Positions 23,717 through 32,413 of a stretch of DNA of 39,045 nt are shown here, piece by piece; positions within the stretch are counted from its first letter, which is position 1, and each line of letters begins with the position of its first letter. A program made the position numbers and the translations under genes. The notes beneath the pieces were generated by a model. It was given only the letters and a program-made list of their open reading frames with translations. It was not told the origin of the DNA and did no database searches. This DNA is from Prolixibacteraceae bacterium (GTDB lineage Bacteria > Bacteroidota > Bacteroidia > Bacteroidales > Prolixibacteraceae): NCBI GenBank assembly GCA_947475715.1, contig CANJNY010000035.1, positions 1-39,045 of the forward strand. The letters run 5' to 3'.

Positions 23717-25810
23717 ATGAAACACCTGCCCGTTTTTTTTCTGATTCTCACCATTTTTTCAGCCTGCATGAAAAGTGAAAAACCTGCCCCCGTAAAAAAC
23801 AATTACACTCCGTCAACTCCTCTGCTCACTTCGGATATTATGACACCCGAAGTGCTTTGGTCATTTGGCCGTATTGGTGGAACTCAGGTTTCGCCTGATG
23901 GGAATTCGGTTGTTTATGATGTTACTTTTTTTAAAATCGAGGAGAATAAATCGTATCGGGATATTTATATTGTACCTGTTTCCGGGGGAGAGGCAAAGAA
24001 GCTGACTGATACTCCTGAAAAAGAGGGTGATGCACAATGGAGGCCCGACGGTAAGAAGATTGGTTATATTTCGTCAAAATCGGGAAGTGCTCAATTCTGG
24101 GAGATGGATCCTGATGGATCAGGAAATACGCAGGTTTCCAATGTGACTGAAGGGATTTCAGGATTCAGCTATGCTCCTGATTTAAAAAACATTCTTTATA
24201 TTAAATCGGTTAAACTGGATAAGAATATTCATGACCTTTTCCCTGATCTTCCATTGGCAAATGCCAGGCTTGAAACTGACCTGATGTACCGCCACTGGGA
24301 TAGTTGGCATGATTACACCTATCAGCATATTCTTGTAGCCAAATACAGTGAATCAGGTTTGTCCGGTGATAAGGATATAATGAAGGATGAACGTTTTGAT
24401 TCCCCGATGAAACCGATGGGTGGAATCGAGCAGATCACCTGGAGTCCCGACGGGAAAGTAATTGCCTACACTTGTAAGAAAAAGGTTGGTGTGGCTTATG
24501 CAACTTCAACAAATTCGGATATCTATTTTTATAATCTGGAGAGTGGGATTACCACTAATTTTACGGAAGGGATGATGGGATACGATATCAATCCATCCTT
24601 TTCACCTGACGGTACGATGGTCGCATGGGAAAGCATGGCCAGAGATGGTTATGAGGCCGACAAAAACAGACTTTTTGTCGCTGATCTGAAGAACGGAACT
24701 AAAAAGGACCTAACCAATACCTTTGATCAGAATGTGCAAGGAATAACATGGACGGCCGACAGTAAATCGATCTATTTCATTTCTGATATTCATGCCACGG
24801 ACGAAATATTCAGAGTCGATCTGGCTGACAATAAATTCACCCGGATAACCGATGGAGTTCACAACTACCAGAATGTATTTACTGCCGGGAATAAGTTGGT
24901 GGCTTCAAGAGTATCGATGTCGCATCCTGCTGAAATATATCGTATTGATCCTGTGACGGGTAAGGATGAGCCAATTACTACGGTTACAAAAGGAATTATG
25001 GATCAGTTGACTTTCGGGAAAGTGGAGAGCCGCTGGATTACCACCACTGATAAGAAGAAGATGCAGGTTTGGGTGATTTATCCACCCCATTTTGATCCGG
25101 CAAAGAAATACCCTGCTCTACTCTATTGTGAAGGTGGGCCTCAAAGTACGGTTAGCCAATTCTGGTCGTATCGCTGGAACTTTCAGATGATGGCTGCAAA
25201 TGATTACATTATTGTGGCTCCTAACCGTCGCGGACTTCCAGGCTTTGGCCAGGAATGGAATGAGCAGATTTCAGGAGATTATGGGGGTCAGAATATGAAA
25301 GATTATTTAACAGCTATTGATACCCTTTCAGCCGAACCTTTTATCGATAAGAACCGTCTTGGAGCCGTGGGGGCAAGTTATGGCGGATATTCGGTTTATT
25401 ACCTGGCTGGTCATCATCAGAAACGTTTTAAAGCATTTATTTCACATTGTGGTATCTTTAACCTGGAGTCTATGTACTCCACAACCGACGAGATGTGGTT
25501 TGTCAACTGGGATAATGGGGGTTCTTACTGGGATTTGAATAATAAAGTGGCCCAAAATACCTATCGGAATTTCTCTCCTCATAAATTTGTTCAGAATTGG
25601 GATACTCCGATTCTGGTAATCCATGGTGAAAAAGACCTTCGTATTCCGTATACTCAGGGGATGGGAGCCTTTAACTCTGCTAAGTTGAAGGGTATTCCGG
25701 CCCAATTCCTCTTTTTCCCCGACGAATGTCATTGGGTATTGCAGGCGCAGAATGGTATCCTTTGGCAAAGGGTTTATTTTCAATGGCTCGATAAGTGGCT
25801 GAAAAAATGA
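23717..25810 (+). CDS. S9-family prolyl oligopeptidase / dipeptidyl-peptidase-like lipoprotein
   Basis: The 697-residue protein begins with a lipoprotein signal peptide ending FSAC (Cys17). Residues about 45-420 form a beta-propeller built from PD40/WD-like repeats (SPDGNSVVYDV, RPDGKKIGYIS, SPDGKVIAYTCK, SPDGTMVAWES, TADSKSIYFIS). The alpha/beta-hydrolase domain follows from about 440. Its nucleophile is Ser554 in VGASYGGYS, an Asp is likely in VIHGEKDLRIPYTQG, and the His lies in FPDECHWVL near the C-terminus. Family enzymes release dipeptides or cut short peptides after proline or similar residues. Surface or periplasmic location suggests peptide scavenging. It is probably monocistronic. 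Confidence 0.92.
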   Translation: MKHLPVFFLILTIFSACMKSEKPAPVKNNYTPSTPLLTSDIMTPEVLWSFGRIGGTQVSPDGNSVVYDVTFFKIEENKSYRDIYIVPVSGGEAKKLTDTPEKEGDAQWRPDGKKIGYISSKSGSAQFWEMDPDGSGNTQVSNVTEGISGFSYAPDLKNILYIKSVKLDKNIHDLFPDLPLANARLETDLMYRHWDSWHDYTYQHILVAKYSESGLSGDKDIMKDERFDSPMKPMGGIEQITWSPDGKVIAYTCKKKVGVAYATSTNSDIYFYNLESGITTNFTEGMMGYDINPSFSPDGTMVAWESMARDGYEADKNRLFVADLKNGTKKDLTNTFDQNVQGITWTADSKSIYFISDIHATDEIFRVDLADNKFTRITDGVHNYQNVFTAGNKLVASRVSMSHPAEIYRIDPVTGKDEPITTVTKGIMDQLTFGKVESRWITTTDKKKMQVWVIYPPHFDPAKKYPALLYCEGGPQSTVSQFWSYRWNFQMMAANDYIIVAPNRRGLPGFGQEWNEQISGDYGGQNMKDYLTAIDTLSAEPFIDKNRLGAVGASYGGYSVYYLAGHHQKRFKAFISHCGIFNLESMYSTTDEMWFVNWDNGGSYWDLNNKVAQNTYRNFSPHKFVQNWDTPILVIHGEKDLRIPYTQGMGAFNSAKLKGIPAQFLFFPDECHWVLQAQNGILWQRVYFQWLDKWLKK

Positions 25811-25812
25811 TG

Positions 25813-25860
25813 TGAGAGAGTTCGATTACTCATTCCGAACGAAGTGGGGGAATCTCATTA
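25813..25860. repeat. Probable remnant of a dispersed intergenic repeat
   Basis: Just after the S9 peptidase stop, the text contains GTTCG (25820-25824) and its complement CGAAC (25836-25840) around a short AT stretch, then GAAGTGGGGGAATCTCATTA. GAATCTC-type strings with TTCCGAACGAAG resemble palindromic intergenic repeats found in many Bacteroidota genomes. Only one copy is in the window, so this is pattern recognition without a second copy. The rest of the gap (to 25982) is AT-rich with no gene. Confidence 0.35.
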
Positions 25861-25982
25861 ATTAAATAGTCAACTGAAGGTTGTCATTAGTAGGAGATAT
25901 CGTTATACAATCTTTATTACATTGAATTATTCTATTTTTTTCACTCTTTTATTTTCTAATTTTCTCATTCTTTCATTTTACC

Positions 25983-27461
25983 ATGACCTTGCGCACCTCC
26001 GGCATCCTCTTACACCCCACCTCCCTTCCCGGGAAATATGGGATTGGCTCATTGGGCGAAGAAGCCCGCCGTTTTATTGATTGGCTGGCTGGTTCAGGAC
26101 AAAAAATCTGGCAGATTCTCCCCCTTGGTCCAACCGATTTTAGCCACTCGCCCTATCAATGTTATTCTGCATTTGCCGGAAATTCTGATTTAATAGATCT
26201 TGATGAACTGGTTAAAATGGATTTGTTGCATGGTGAGATACATCCTCCTGAAAAAGCTTTTCCGCTGGAGAGTGTCGACTACCATCATGTACGGAAATTC
26301 AGGGAGCCACATCTTCAGAAAGCATTTCACCGTTTTCGCGAAGTTGGAGGTTTTGGCTGGGATGACTACCTGCGTTTCTGGGACCAAAACAGTTGGTGGC
26401 TCGAAGCGTGGTCGCTTTTTTATGCCTGTCGTAAAAATATCAAAGGAAAGGACTGGAGTTTCTGGGAGGATTCACTGCTTATTCATAAACCTGAGACACT
26501 AAACTTTTATTACAGGACCTATCGTGAAGATGTTGAATATCAGCGATTCATGCAGTTTGTCTTTTTCAGGCAATGGTTTGCCCTGAAGCGGTATGCAAAC
26601 AGTCTGGAAATTAAGATATTCGGTGATATTCCACTGTATGTCTCCTATGACAGTGCTGATGTGTGGACGAATCAGGAGATTTTCATGCTCGACAAAAGCA
26701 GAAAACCGGTTATGGTTGGCGGGGTGCCTCCTGATTATTTTAGTGATACCGGACAGCTTTGGGGAAATCCACTATACGACTGGCAAAAGCTCCATTCGCG
26801 TAATTATGATTGGTGGATGGCCCGTTTACATTTTAATCTTAGCCTCTTTGACCTTGTTCGGATTGACCATTTCAGAGGTTTGGAATCGTTTTGGGCTGTC
26901 CCTTATGGTGAGAAAACAGCTATAAACGGGGAGTGGTTAAAGGCAAATGGAAATCAAATGCTGAGCCTTTTGCAGAGTCAGATTGGCCATTTACCTATTA
27001 TCGCGGAGGATTTGGGAACAATTTCCAAAGAGGTCCACCATTTGCGTAAGAAATTCCATCTTCCTGGTATGAAGGTTCTTCAGTTTGCTTTTGCATCAGG
27101 TGGAAACAATGAACATCTTCCCCATAACTATGAACTGGATTTTGCTGCATATACAGGAACCCATGATAATGATACTACAGCCAACTGGTTGAAGCGGGTA
27201 AAAGGGGAGGAGAGGGACCATCTTCATCACTACTTTGGTACCACATCCATTGATCACTGGAAGGTGATCAGGACAATTATGGGCTCCGTTGCTCAAATGG
27301 CAATCATTCCCCTGCAGGATGTTCTTGGTCTTGATTCTTCAGCCCGGATGAACATCCCGGGAACGATAGAGAGTAATTGGAAGTGGAGGATGACAGAAAC
27401 AACCGATTTGAAGGAGTGTGGTGAGAAATTAAAAGCGCTGACCGTGTTATACAACCGATAA
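25983..27461 (+). CDS. malQ: 4-alpha-glucanotransferase (amylomaltase)
   Basis: The 492-residue protein is a full-length GH77 enzyme: RTSGILLHPTSLPGKYGIGS (4-23), WQILPLGPTDFSHSPYQCYS with the SPYQ loop, IFGDIPLYVSYDSADVWTNQ, the GVPPDYFSDTGQLWGNPLYD signature, the nucleophile Asp in VRIDHFRGLESFW, the acid/base Glu in IIAEDLGTI, and TGTHDNDT. It moves alpha-1,4-glucan chains between maltodextrins and glucose, in maltose or glycogen metabolism. It is short, like the Thermus and plant DPE1 type, lacking the extra domains of the long DPE2-like forms. Its last 15 bases overlap the convergent alpha/beta hydrolase gene. No other starch genes are nearby. Confidence 0.95.
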   Translation: MTLRTSGILLHPTSLPGKYGIGSLGEEARRFIDWLAGSGQKIWQILPLGPTDFSHSPYQCYSAFAGNSDLIDLDELVKMDLLHGEIHPPEKAFPLESVDYHHVRKFREPHLQKAFHRFREVGGFGWDDYLRFWDQNSWWLEAWSLFYACRKNIKGKDWSFWEDSLLIHKPETLNFYYRTYREDVEYQRFMQFVFFRQWFALKRYANSLEIKIFGDIPLYVSYDSADVWTNQEIFMLDKSRKPVMVGGVPPDYFSDTGQLWGNPLYDWQKLHSRNYDWWMARLHFNLSLFDLVRIDHFRGLESFWAVPYGEKTAINGEWLKANGNQMLSLLQSQIGHLPIIAEDLGTISKEVHHLRKKFHLPGMKVLQFAFASGGNNEHLPHNYELDFAAYTGTHDNDTTANWLKRVKGEERDHLHHYFGTTSIDHWKVIRTIMGSVAQMAIIPLQDVLGLDSSARMNIPGTIESNWKWRMTETTDLKECGEKLKALTVLYNR

Positions 27462-28256
27462 TAGAGCTTCAATAAATTTTTCAGGTTGTTCGGCATGTAA
27501 CCAGTGACCGGCATCGGCAACATCAATGATCCGGGCTTCGGGATAAATGGCTTTTATCCCCGGCAGATCGTCGTTTGATATATAATCTGATTTCAATCCC
27601 CGAATAAAGGTAACGGGGTAACCCAGAATAGGGGACCGGTCATCAAACCATACGCCCGATACTCCGCTTGTAATGGATACCAAAGCATGTTTTAATACAG
27701 GAACATTAATCTTCCATTCAAAATAATTTTCCTTATTTCGGTGGATATTCTTAATCAGGAATTGCCTCAGGGTGCTGTTGTGCAACTTTTCTGCCAGAAA
27801 ATGGTCAATCTCCTTTCGTGATGTAACCGAAACCAGATTGAGCTCTTCCATCAGGCCAAGAATCAGCTCATGCTCCATAACTGTTTTGTAGGGTACATCA
27901 TTTTTATTGTAACTCTTCGGAGCGATGTCGGCTACAATCAGTCCGGTTACATGTTCGGGATATTCGGCCGCAAACATCATTGCAACTTTTCCCCCCATGC
28001 TATGTCCCATAACTATTGCCTTGTCAATGTGATGATCCGTAAAGAACATCCTGAGATCATCCACCATGTCCTGGTAGGTGTTGGTGGTTGCATGCGGTGA
28101 GTGACCATGATTCCTCAGATCGGGGATGTAAACGGTAAAACGATTCTCCAGTTTCCGACCAATGGTGATCCAATTATCCGATGAACCATAGAGTCCGTGA
28201 AGGATTACCAGGGGTGCGCCGTGTCCCGACTTTTTGAATTTTAAAGTAACGGGCAT
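27447..28256 (-). CDS. Alpha/beta hydrolase (YbfF-like esterase)
   Basis: The 269-residue protein has the alpha/beta-hydrolase fold: LVILHGLYGSSDNWITIGRK with the oxyanion HG (16-35), VYIPDLRNHGHSPH (43-56), nucleophile elbow GHSMGG (84-89 region), a likely Asp in the segment after TFIRGLKSDYI, and His in DAGHWLHAEQPE near the end. The motif order fits the YbfF/esterase group, so it probably hydrolyses acyl esters; the substrate is unknown. Its start codon shares one base with the pdxJ stop (TAATG), so the two are translationally coupled. At its 3' end it overlaps malQ by 15 bases on the opposite strand. Confidence 0.85.
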   Translation of the reverse strand: MPVTLKFKKSGHGAPLVILHGLYGSSDNWITIGRKLENRFTVYIPDLRNHGHSPHATTNTYQDMVDDLRMFFTDHHIDKAIVMGHSMGGKVAMMFAAEYPEHVTGLIVADIAPKSYNKNDVPYKTVMEHELILGLMEELNLVSVTSRKEIDHFLAEKLHNSTLRQFLIKNIHRNKENYFEWKINVPVLKHALVSITSGVSGVWFDDRSPILGYPVTFIRGLKSDYISNDDLPGIKAIYPEARIIDVADAGHWLHAEQPEKFIEALLSVV

Positions 28257-28969
28257 TACCTAAGACACTCTTTATATTTCAGAATTGTAAGCTCCAGTCC
28301 CAAATATAAGGCATCAGAAATCAGGGCGTGCCCGATTGAAACCTCCAGTAAATTAGGGATAGATTGTTTAAAAAATTTGAGATTTTGCAGATTTAAGTCA
28401 TGCCCGGCATTAACGCCCAGATGAAGCTCTTCTGCCGCTTTTGCTGCAAGAATAAAAGAGTGGATTGCCTGATCCGGATTGAACGGATAGGCTGATGCAT
28501 AAGGTTCAGTGTAAAGCTCGATCCTGTCGGCGCCGGTAAAAAAAGCACCTTCAACCATTTTTATATCCGCTCCTACAAACAGGGAGACACGGATTCCGGC
28601 CTCTTTCATCTCCGCAATAATGTCGCTGAGTAATCCTTTATTCGCAACGGTGTCCCATCCTGCATTTGAGGTTATTGCGTCGTGTGCATCAGGGACAAGT
28701 GTAATCTGATTTGGTTTAACCTCAAGAACCAGGTCAAGGAGCGATCTGTTCGGATATCCCTCAATGTTAAATTCGGTGGTAATGATTGGTCTTAAGTCTC
28801 TTACGTCAGAATAGCGGATGTGCCGTTCGTCTGGCCTGGGGTGCACAGTAATCCCTTCAGCCCCGAATTCTTCACAATTTATAGCTGCAAGTTTCACATT
28901 CGGCATATTTCCCTGCCGGGTGTTACGCAGTGTCGCTATTTTATTTATATTTACGCTTAAACGTGTCAT
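28256..28969 (-). CDS. pdxJ: Pyridoxine 5'-phosphate synthase
   Basis: The 237-residue protein matches PdxJ throughout: RLSVNINKIATLRNTRQGNM (3-22), CEEFGAEGITVHPRPDERHI with the active-site His and Arg residues, FNIEGYPN, LVPDAHDAITSNAGWD, GIRVSLFVGAD, RIELYTEPYA, VNAGHDLN and EVSIGHALISDAL. It condenses 1-deoxyxylulose 5-phosphate with 3-amino-2-oxopropyl phosphate to make pyridoxine phosphate, so the organism uses the DXP-dependent vitamin B6 route. It is the first gene of a coupled pair with the hydrolase. The 73-base gap to the divergent CBS gene must hold both promoters; no exact consensus was found there. Confidence 0.97.
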   Translation of the reverse strand: MTRLSVNINKIATLRNTRQGNMPNVKLAAINCEEFGAEGITVHPRPDERHIRYSDVRDLRPIITTEFNIEGYPNRSLLDLVLEVKPNQITLVPDAHDAITSNAGWDTVANKGLLSDIIAEMKEAGIRVSLFVGADIKMVEGAFFTGADRIELYTEPYASAYPFNPDQAIHSFILAAKAAEELHLGVNAGHDLNLQNLKFFKQSIPNLLEVSIGHALISDALYLGLELTILKYKECLR

Positions 28970-29042
28970 AGTTTTGTTTTACTGATTTGGTGTGCAATTT
29001 ACAACTTTGAATTGATTTTTATAACAAAATAACACAATAATC

Positions 29043-29714
29043 GTGATAGCAGAAAATCTGATTTCCGAATCAATTCCTACCGTAACTCCTGATGAGATTG
29101 GCTCAAAAGTACTTACGCTGATGGAGATATTTCGTGTTTCGCACCTTCCTGTTGTAGTTGGTAACGAGTATTTTGGTGTTATCTCTGATCGGGATATTTA
29201 TAATGCCGAAAATTTCGATGAAAAAATCGCGAAGTATATTTCCCCCTCTCTTTTGCAACCCCATGTGCATGTTAATCAGCATATTTTTGAGGTTGCCGGG
29301 GTGGCTTTGGGCTGTGGTGTGTCGATTGTTCCGGTTCTTCAGCATGACCATTCCTACCTGGGTTCAATCACCCGAACCCATTTGTCCTTTATCCTGGCAG
29401 AACTCTTTTCATCGAATGAACCCGGTGGGATTATTGTCCTTGAACTTACCGAGGCTAACTATTCCTTGTCGCAAATTGCACAGATTATCGAAGGGAATGA
29501 TGCACGTATCCTGAGCCTGTACATCAACAGACCATCTCCCTCTTCAAAGGAACTTGACGTTACAATTAAAGTCAATGTAGTGGATCTTTCAGGAATTATT
29601 CAGACTTTTGCGCGCTACGATTACCTCATTAAGGCGACATATATGGATCAATCTCAGATTAAAACACTGTTTGATGACCGTTATGATCAATTTATGAGGT
29701 ATATAAATGTTTAA
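29043..29714 (+). CDS. CBS-domain protein with C-terminal ACT-like domain
   Basis: The start is GTG at 29043. Family alignment begins right there (IAENLISESIPTVTPDEIGS), so no later ATG fits. Two CBS motifs cover residues about 3-58 (with FRVSHLPVVVGNEYFGVISD) and 65-122 (with VSIVPVLQHDHSYLGSITRT). The remaining residues, starting GGIIVLELTEANYSLSQIAQ, resemble the ACT-like tail of AcuB-type proteins. CBS pairs bind adenosine nucleotides and regulate partner proteins; the partner is unknown. The gene lies 15 bases upstream of nadK, an arrangement conserved in Bacteroidales, so a link to nucleotide or NAD metabolism is plausible but not shown. Confidence 0.88.
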   Translation: MIAENLISESIPTVTPDEIGSKVLTLMEIFRVSHLPVVVGNEYFGVISDRDIYNAENFDEKIAKYISPSLLQPHVHVNQHIFEVAGVALGCGVSIVPVLQHDHSYLGSITRTHLSFILAELFSSNEPGGIIVLELTEANYSLSQIAQIIEGNDARILSLYINRPSPSSKELDVTIKVNVVDLSGIIQTFARYDYLIKATYMDQSQIKTLFDDRYDQFMRYINV

Positions 29715-29729
29715 TATTTAATTGGATAG

Positions 29730-30608
29730 ATGAGAATAGCAGTTTTTGGACGAAATATTACCCCTGTTTTTTACGAAAGTTTGAAACGTTTGTTCGGGAT
29801 ATTGCATCTTCATCAGGTAGAGATTATCGTGTATCGCCCCTTTTTGGAGTATATGCAGCGTGAAATCGCTTTTTATCCCAGAGAGACAGCTGATTTTTCG
29901 GATCATACCGAATTGAAAGGTGTAGATTTTTTCTTTAGTATTGGCGGCGATGGAGCTTTTCTGGAGGCTATATCTTTAGTGAGAGATTCAGGGATTCCAA
30001 TGGTTGGTATCAATAGCGGCAGGCTGGGGTTTCTTGCAGATGTAGCTCAGGAAGAACTTGAAAGCGCACTGGAGCGATTTTTCGAAGCCAAATATTATTT
30101 ACAACCCCGTTCTTTGATCAAACTGGAAAACGATTTGGGATTGTTTGGCGATTTTCCCTATGCACTGAATGAGTTTACGGTTCATAAACAGGATACCTCG
30201 CAAATGATAACGGTTCATGTCGAAGTGGGAGGCGATTATCTCAATTCTTATTGGGCAGATGGACTGATCGTCTCTACCCCTACAGGTTCTACCGCATATT
30301 CATTGGCTGTTGGTGGTCCGATTATCACCCCTACGGCTGCAAATTTTATTATTGCCCCTATTGCTCCCCATAATCTGGCTATTCGGCCTGTGGTAATATC
30401 AGATAATGAAGAGATTAAGTTGAAGATAGAGGGTCGTGGCGGTCGCTATCTCGCCTCGCTGGATTCCCGTTCGGATGCTTTTGGTGCCAATGTTGAGATG
30501 CGTTTAAGTAAAGCGGAGTTCGCTATTAATGTTTTACAATTTGATAATCAGTCATTTTACAGTACCCTCAGAAATAAACTCAATTGGGGAATCGATAAAC
30601 GGAATTAA
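29730..30608 (+). CDS. nadK: NAD kinase
   Basis: The 292-residue protein has the NAD kinase signatures: SIGGDGAFLEA with the catalytic GGDG (72-75), GINSGRLGFLADV, LNEFTVHK, WADGLIVSTPTGSTAYSLAV with GGP directly after, and a C-terminal DNEEIKLKIEGRGG. It phosphorylates NAD to NADP using ATP. It sits 15 bases after the CBS gene and 160 bases before the DUF6089 gene, which has its own -7 box. It is the only biosynthetic NADP gene visible in the window. Confidence 0.96.
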   Translation: MRIAVFGRNITPVFYESLKRLFGILHLHQVEIIVYRPFLEYMQREIAFYPRETADFSDHTELKGVDFFFSIGGDGAFLEAISLVRDSGIPMVGINSGRLGFLADVAQEELESALERFFEAKYYLQPRSLIKLENDLGLFGDFPYALNEFTVHKQDTSQMITVHVEVGGDYLNSYWADGLIVSTPTGSTAYSLAVGGPIITPTAANFIIAPIAPHNLAIRPVVISDNEEIKLKIEGRGGRYLASLDSRSDAFGANVEMRLSKAEFAINVLQFDNQSFYSTLRNKLNWGIDKRN

Positions 30609-30690
30609 TATTTATCACATGTTTTATGATGCCGCTCTAATTTAATCCGTTAAATTTTGTCCGAAAAAAGGGAAATTTGGGTTAATCTAT

Positions 30691-30698
30691 TACTTTTG
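30691..30698 (+). promoter_or_regulatory. Candidate -7 box of the envelope gene cluster
   Basis: TACTTTTG matches TAnnTTTG exactly, 70 bases before the DUF6089 gene. TTTG at 30676-30679 is too close (11 bases) to be a standard -33 element. The box suggests a separate promoter for DUF6089-uppS-bamA-ompH-ompH. Confidence 0.4.
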
Positions 30699-30768
30699 TA
30701 ACCTTTAGTAAAATTTTGCGCCGTTAAGGCGTTTCAATTTTTAATAAATTTATTGAATATTATTTCAC

Positions 30769-31671
30769 ATGAAAAAGTTGATTGTGGTCTTAATGCTAAT
30801 TTTATCAGGTGTTTACGCTAACGCGCAACATACTGCTGACATTGGCGTGCAGCTTGCGGCAGCCACTTATTGGGGAGATATTCAAAATGTTAATTATTCA
30901 AAATCAATCACACCTGTAGTTGGAATATTAGGCAGATGGAATTTTAACCGGCGTTTGGCCATACGAGGACAGTTGTTAACTGGAAATATTAAAGCAGCGG
31001 GATTATTGGAAAATGCACTTTTGTCACAGTCTGGAACACGGGCACCCTCTTTCCCTAATGATCCTAGTAAAAGTTTTAATTTTAACCGTTCGTTTCAATC
31101 GGTAGAGGGATTGTTGGAGTTCAATTTCTGGAATTATAAATTGGGAAATTTGAAAAAAGACCGGTTTACCCCTTTCGTAGCTATTGGATTAGGAGCATAT
31201 AATTCATCAGCCCCTCGTATGGGTACATTTATCTTGGATCCAAATATTGAAATTTTGGCCAATCCTGCCGCAATTCCGCCAACCTTCGATCAGTATCTAC
31301 CTTTTTCGGGAATTCCTCAAAATGCACTACCCTTAACGAATGGATATAAAGTTTTAACTTTAATTGTGCCGGTTGGTGCAGGTTTTAAGTTTAATTTTAG
31401 TAGAAGATTAGGGGGTCTTGTTGAAGTAATTATAAGGAAAACTTTCTCCGACAACATCGATAATCTGGATGATCCCAAAAGATTTCAAAATCCCATCAGT
31501 GTTCCGGTTACTCCAGCGACTACTCCTGCCACATTTATAAATACCTATTCAGATCCGATTCAAGGGATTAACAAAAAGGATTGGTATGCCACTCTTGCTG
31601 TTTCATTGACGTGGCAATTATGGAGTGAACGAGGGAATTGTCCAATTTATGATAAGATCAAAAAGAAGTGA
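30769..31671 (+). CDS. DUF6089-family outer-membrane barrel protein
   Basis: The 300-residue product has a signal peptide (KKLIVVLMLILSGVYANAQ) and a barrel-like series of strands: ADIGVQLAAATYWGDIQNVN, PVVGILGRWNFNRRLAIRGQ, LLEFNFWNYKLG, FTPFVAIGLGAYNSS, LIVPVGAGFKFNFSRRLGGL and WYATLAVSLTWQLW at the C-terminus. This fits DUF6089, a Bacteroidota family found between nadK and uppS. Function is unknown; its fixed place beside uppS and bamA suggests an outer-membrane assembly or maintenance role (inference). Its stop codon shares one base with the uppS ATG (TGATG). Confidence 0.87.
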   Translation: MKKLIVVLMLILSGVYANAQHTADIGVQLAAATYWGDIQNVNYSKSITPVVGILGRWNFNRRLAIRGQLLTGNIKAAGLLENALLSQSGTRAPSFPNDPSKSFNFNRSFQSVEGLLEFNFWNYKLGNLKKDRFTPFVAIGLGAYNSSAPRMGTFILDPNIEILANPAAIPPTFDQYLPFSGIPQNALPLTNGYKVLTLIVPVGAGFKFNFSRRLGGLVEVIIRKTFSDNIDNLDDPKRFQNPISVPVTPATTPATFINTYSDPIQGINKKDWYATLAVSLTWQLWSERGNCPIYDKIKKK

Positions 31672-32411
31672 TGATTATTGATCAGGTAAAGAAAAATTAT
31701 ATTCCCCGCCACGTCGCAGTGATCATGGATGGAAACGGCAGATGGGCAGAGCTTCATGGCAACGACCGCATCTATGGGCATCGTCAGGGTGTGGAATCTG
31801 TGCGGTCTGTAGTGGAAGGTGCCGGTGAGCTTGGGATTGAGTTCCTCACCTTATATGCTTTTTCTACCGAAAACTGGTGTCGGCCAAAAGAGGAGGTGGA
31901 TGCTTTGATGTCATTGCTGGTCGATGCAATCGTTAGGGAGGTTGCGAATCTTAATGAAAAGAATGTAAAAATGAATGTAATCGGAAATATTGATTCTTTT
32001 CCGCATGAAGTTCAGCTCAAACTTAAAGAAGCGATTTATAGCACCTCGTCCAATACCGGTCTTAATTTGATTCTGGCCCTTAGTTATTCAGGACGATGGG
32101 ATATCCTTCAGGCGACACGACAAATTATCCGAAAGGCGTTAGCGGGAGAAATCACCGAAGAACAACTTGATGAACCGTTTTTTATCGATCACCTGTCTAC
32201 ATCGGTTGTACCCGATCCTGAATTGTTAATCAGAACAAGCGGGGAATACCGGATTAGTAATTTCTTGTTATGGCAGAGTGCTTACAGTGAATTTTATTTT
32301 ACATCTATATTTTGGCCCGATTTTCGTAAAGAAAATTTGTTTGAAGCCATCGTCGATTTCCAAGGCAGAGAGAGAAGATTTGGAAAAACAAGTGAACAAA
32401 TCAGAAGTTAA
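31671..32411 (+). CDS. uppS: Undecaprenyl diphosphate synthase (isoprenyl transferase)
   Basis: I choose ATG at 31671, overlapping the DUF6089 stop; a GTG one codon earlier is less likely. The 246-residue protein has HVAVIMDGNGRWAE with the catalytic Asp20, GHRQGVESVRSVVEGAGELG, LTLYAFSTENW, GLNLILALSYSGRWDI, and the dimer-interface PDPELLIRTSGEYRISNFLL. It builds the C55 lipid carrier for peptidoglycan and polysaccharide from farnesyl and isopentenyl diphosphates. bamA starts 2 bases after its stop, so lipid carrier and outer-membrane machinery are made from one transcript. Confidence 0.97.
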   Translation: MIIDQVKKNYIPRHVAVIMDGNGRWAELHGNDRIYGHRQGVESVRSVVEGAGELGIEFLTLYAFSTENWCRPKEEVDALMSLLVDAIVREVANLNEKNVKMNVIGNIDSFPHEVQLKLKEAIYSTSSNTGLNLILALSYSGRWDILQATRQIIRKALAGEITEEQLDEPFFIDHLSTSVVPDPELLIRTSGEYRISNFLLWQSAYSEFYFTSIFWPDFRKENLFEAIVDFQGRERRFGKTSEQIRS

Positions 32412-32413
32412 AA

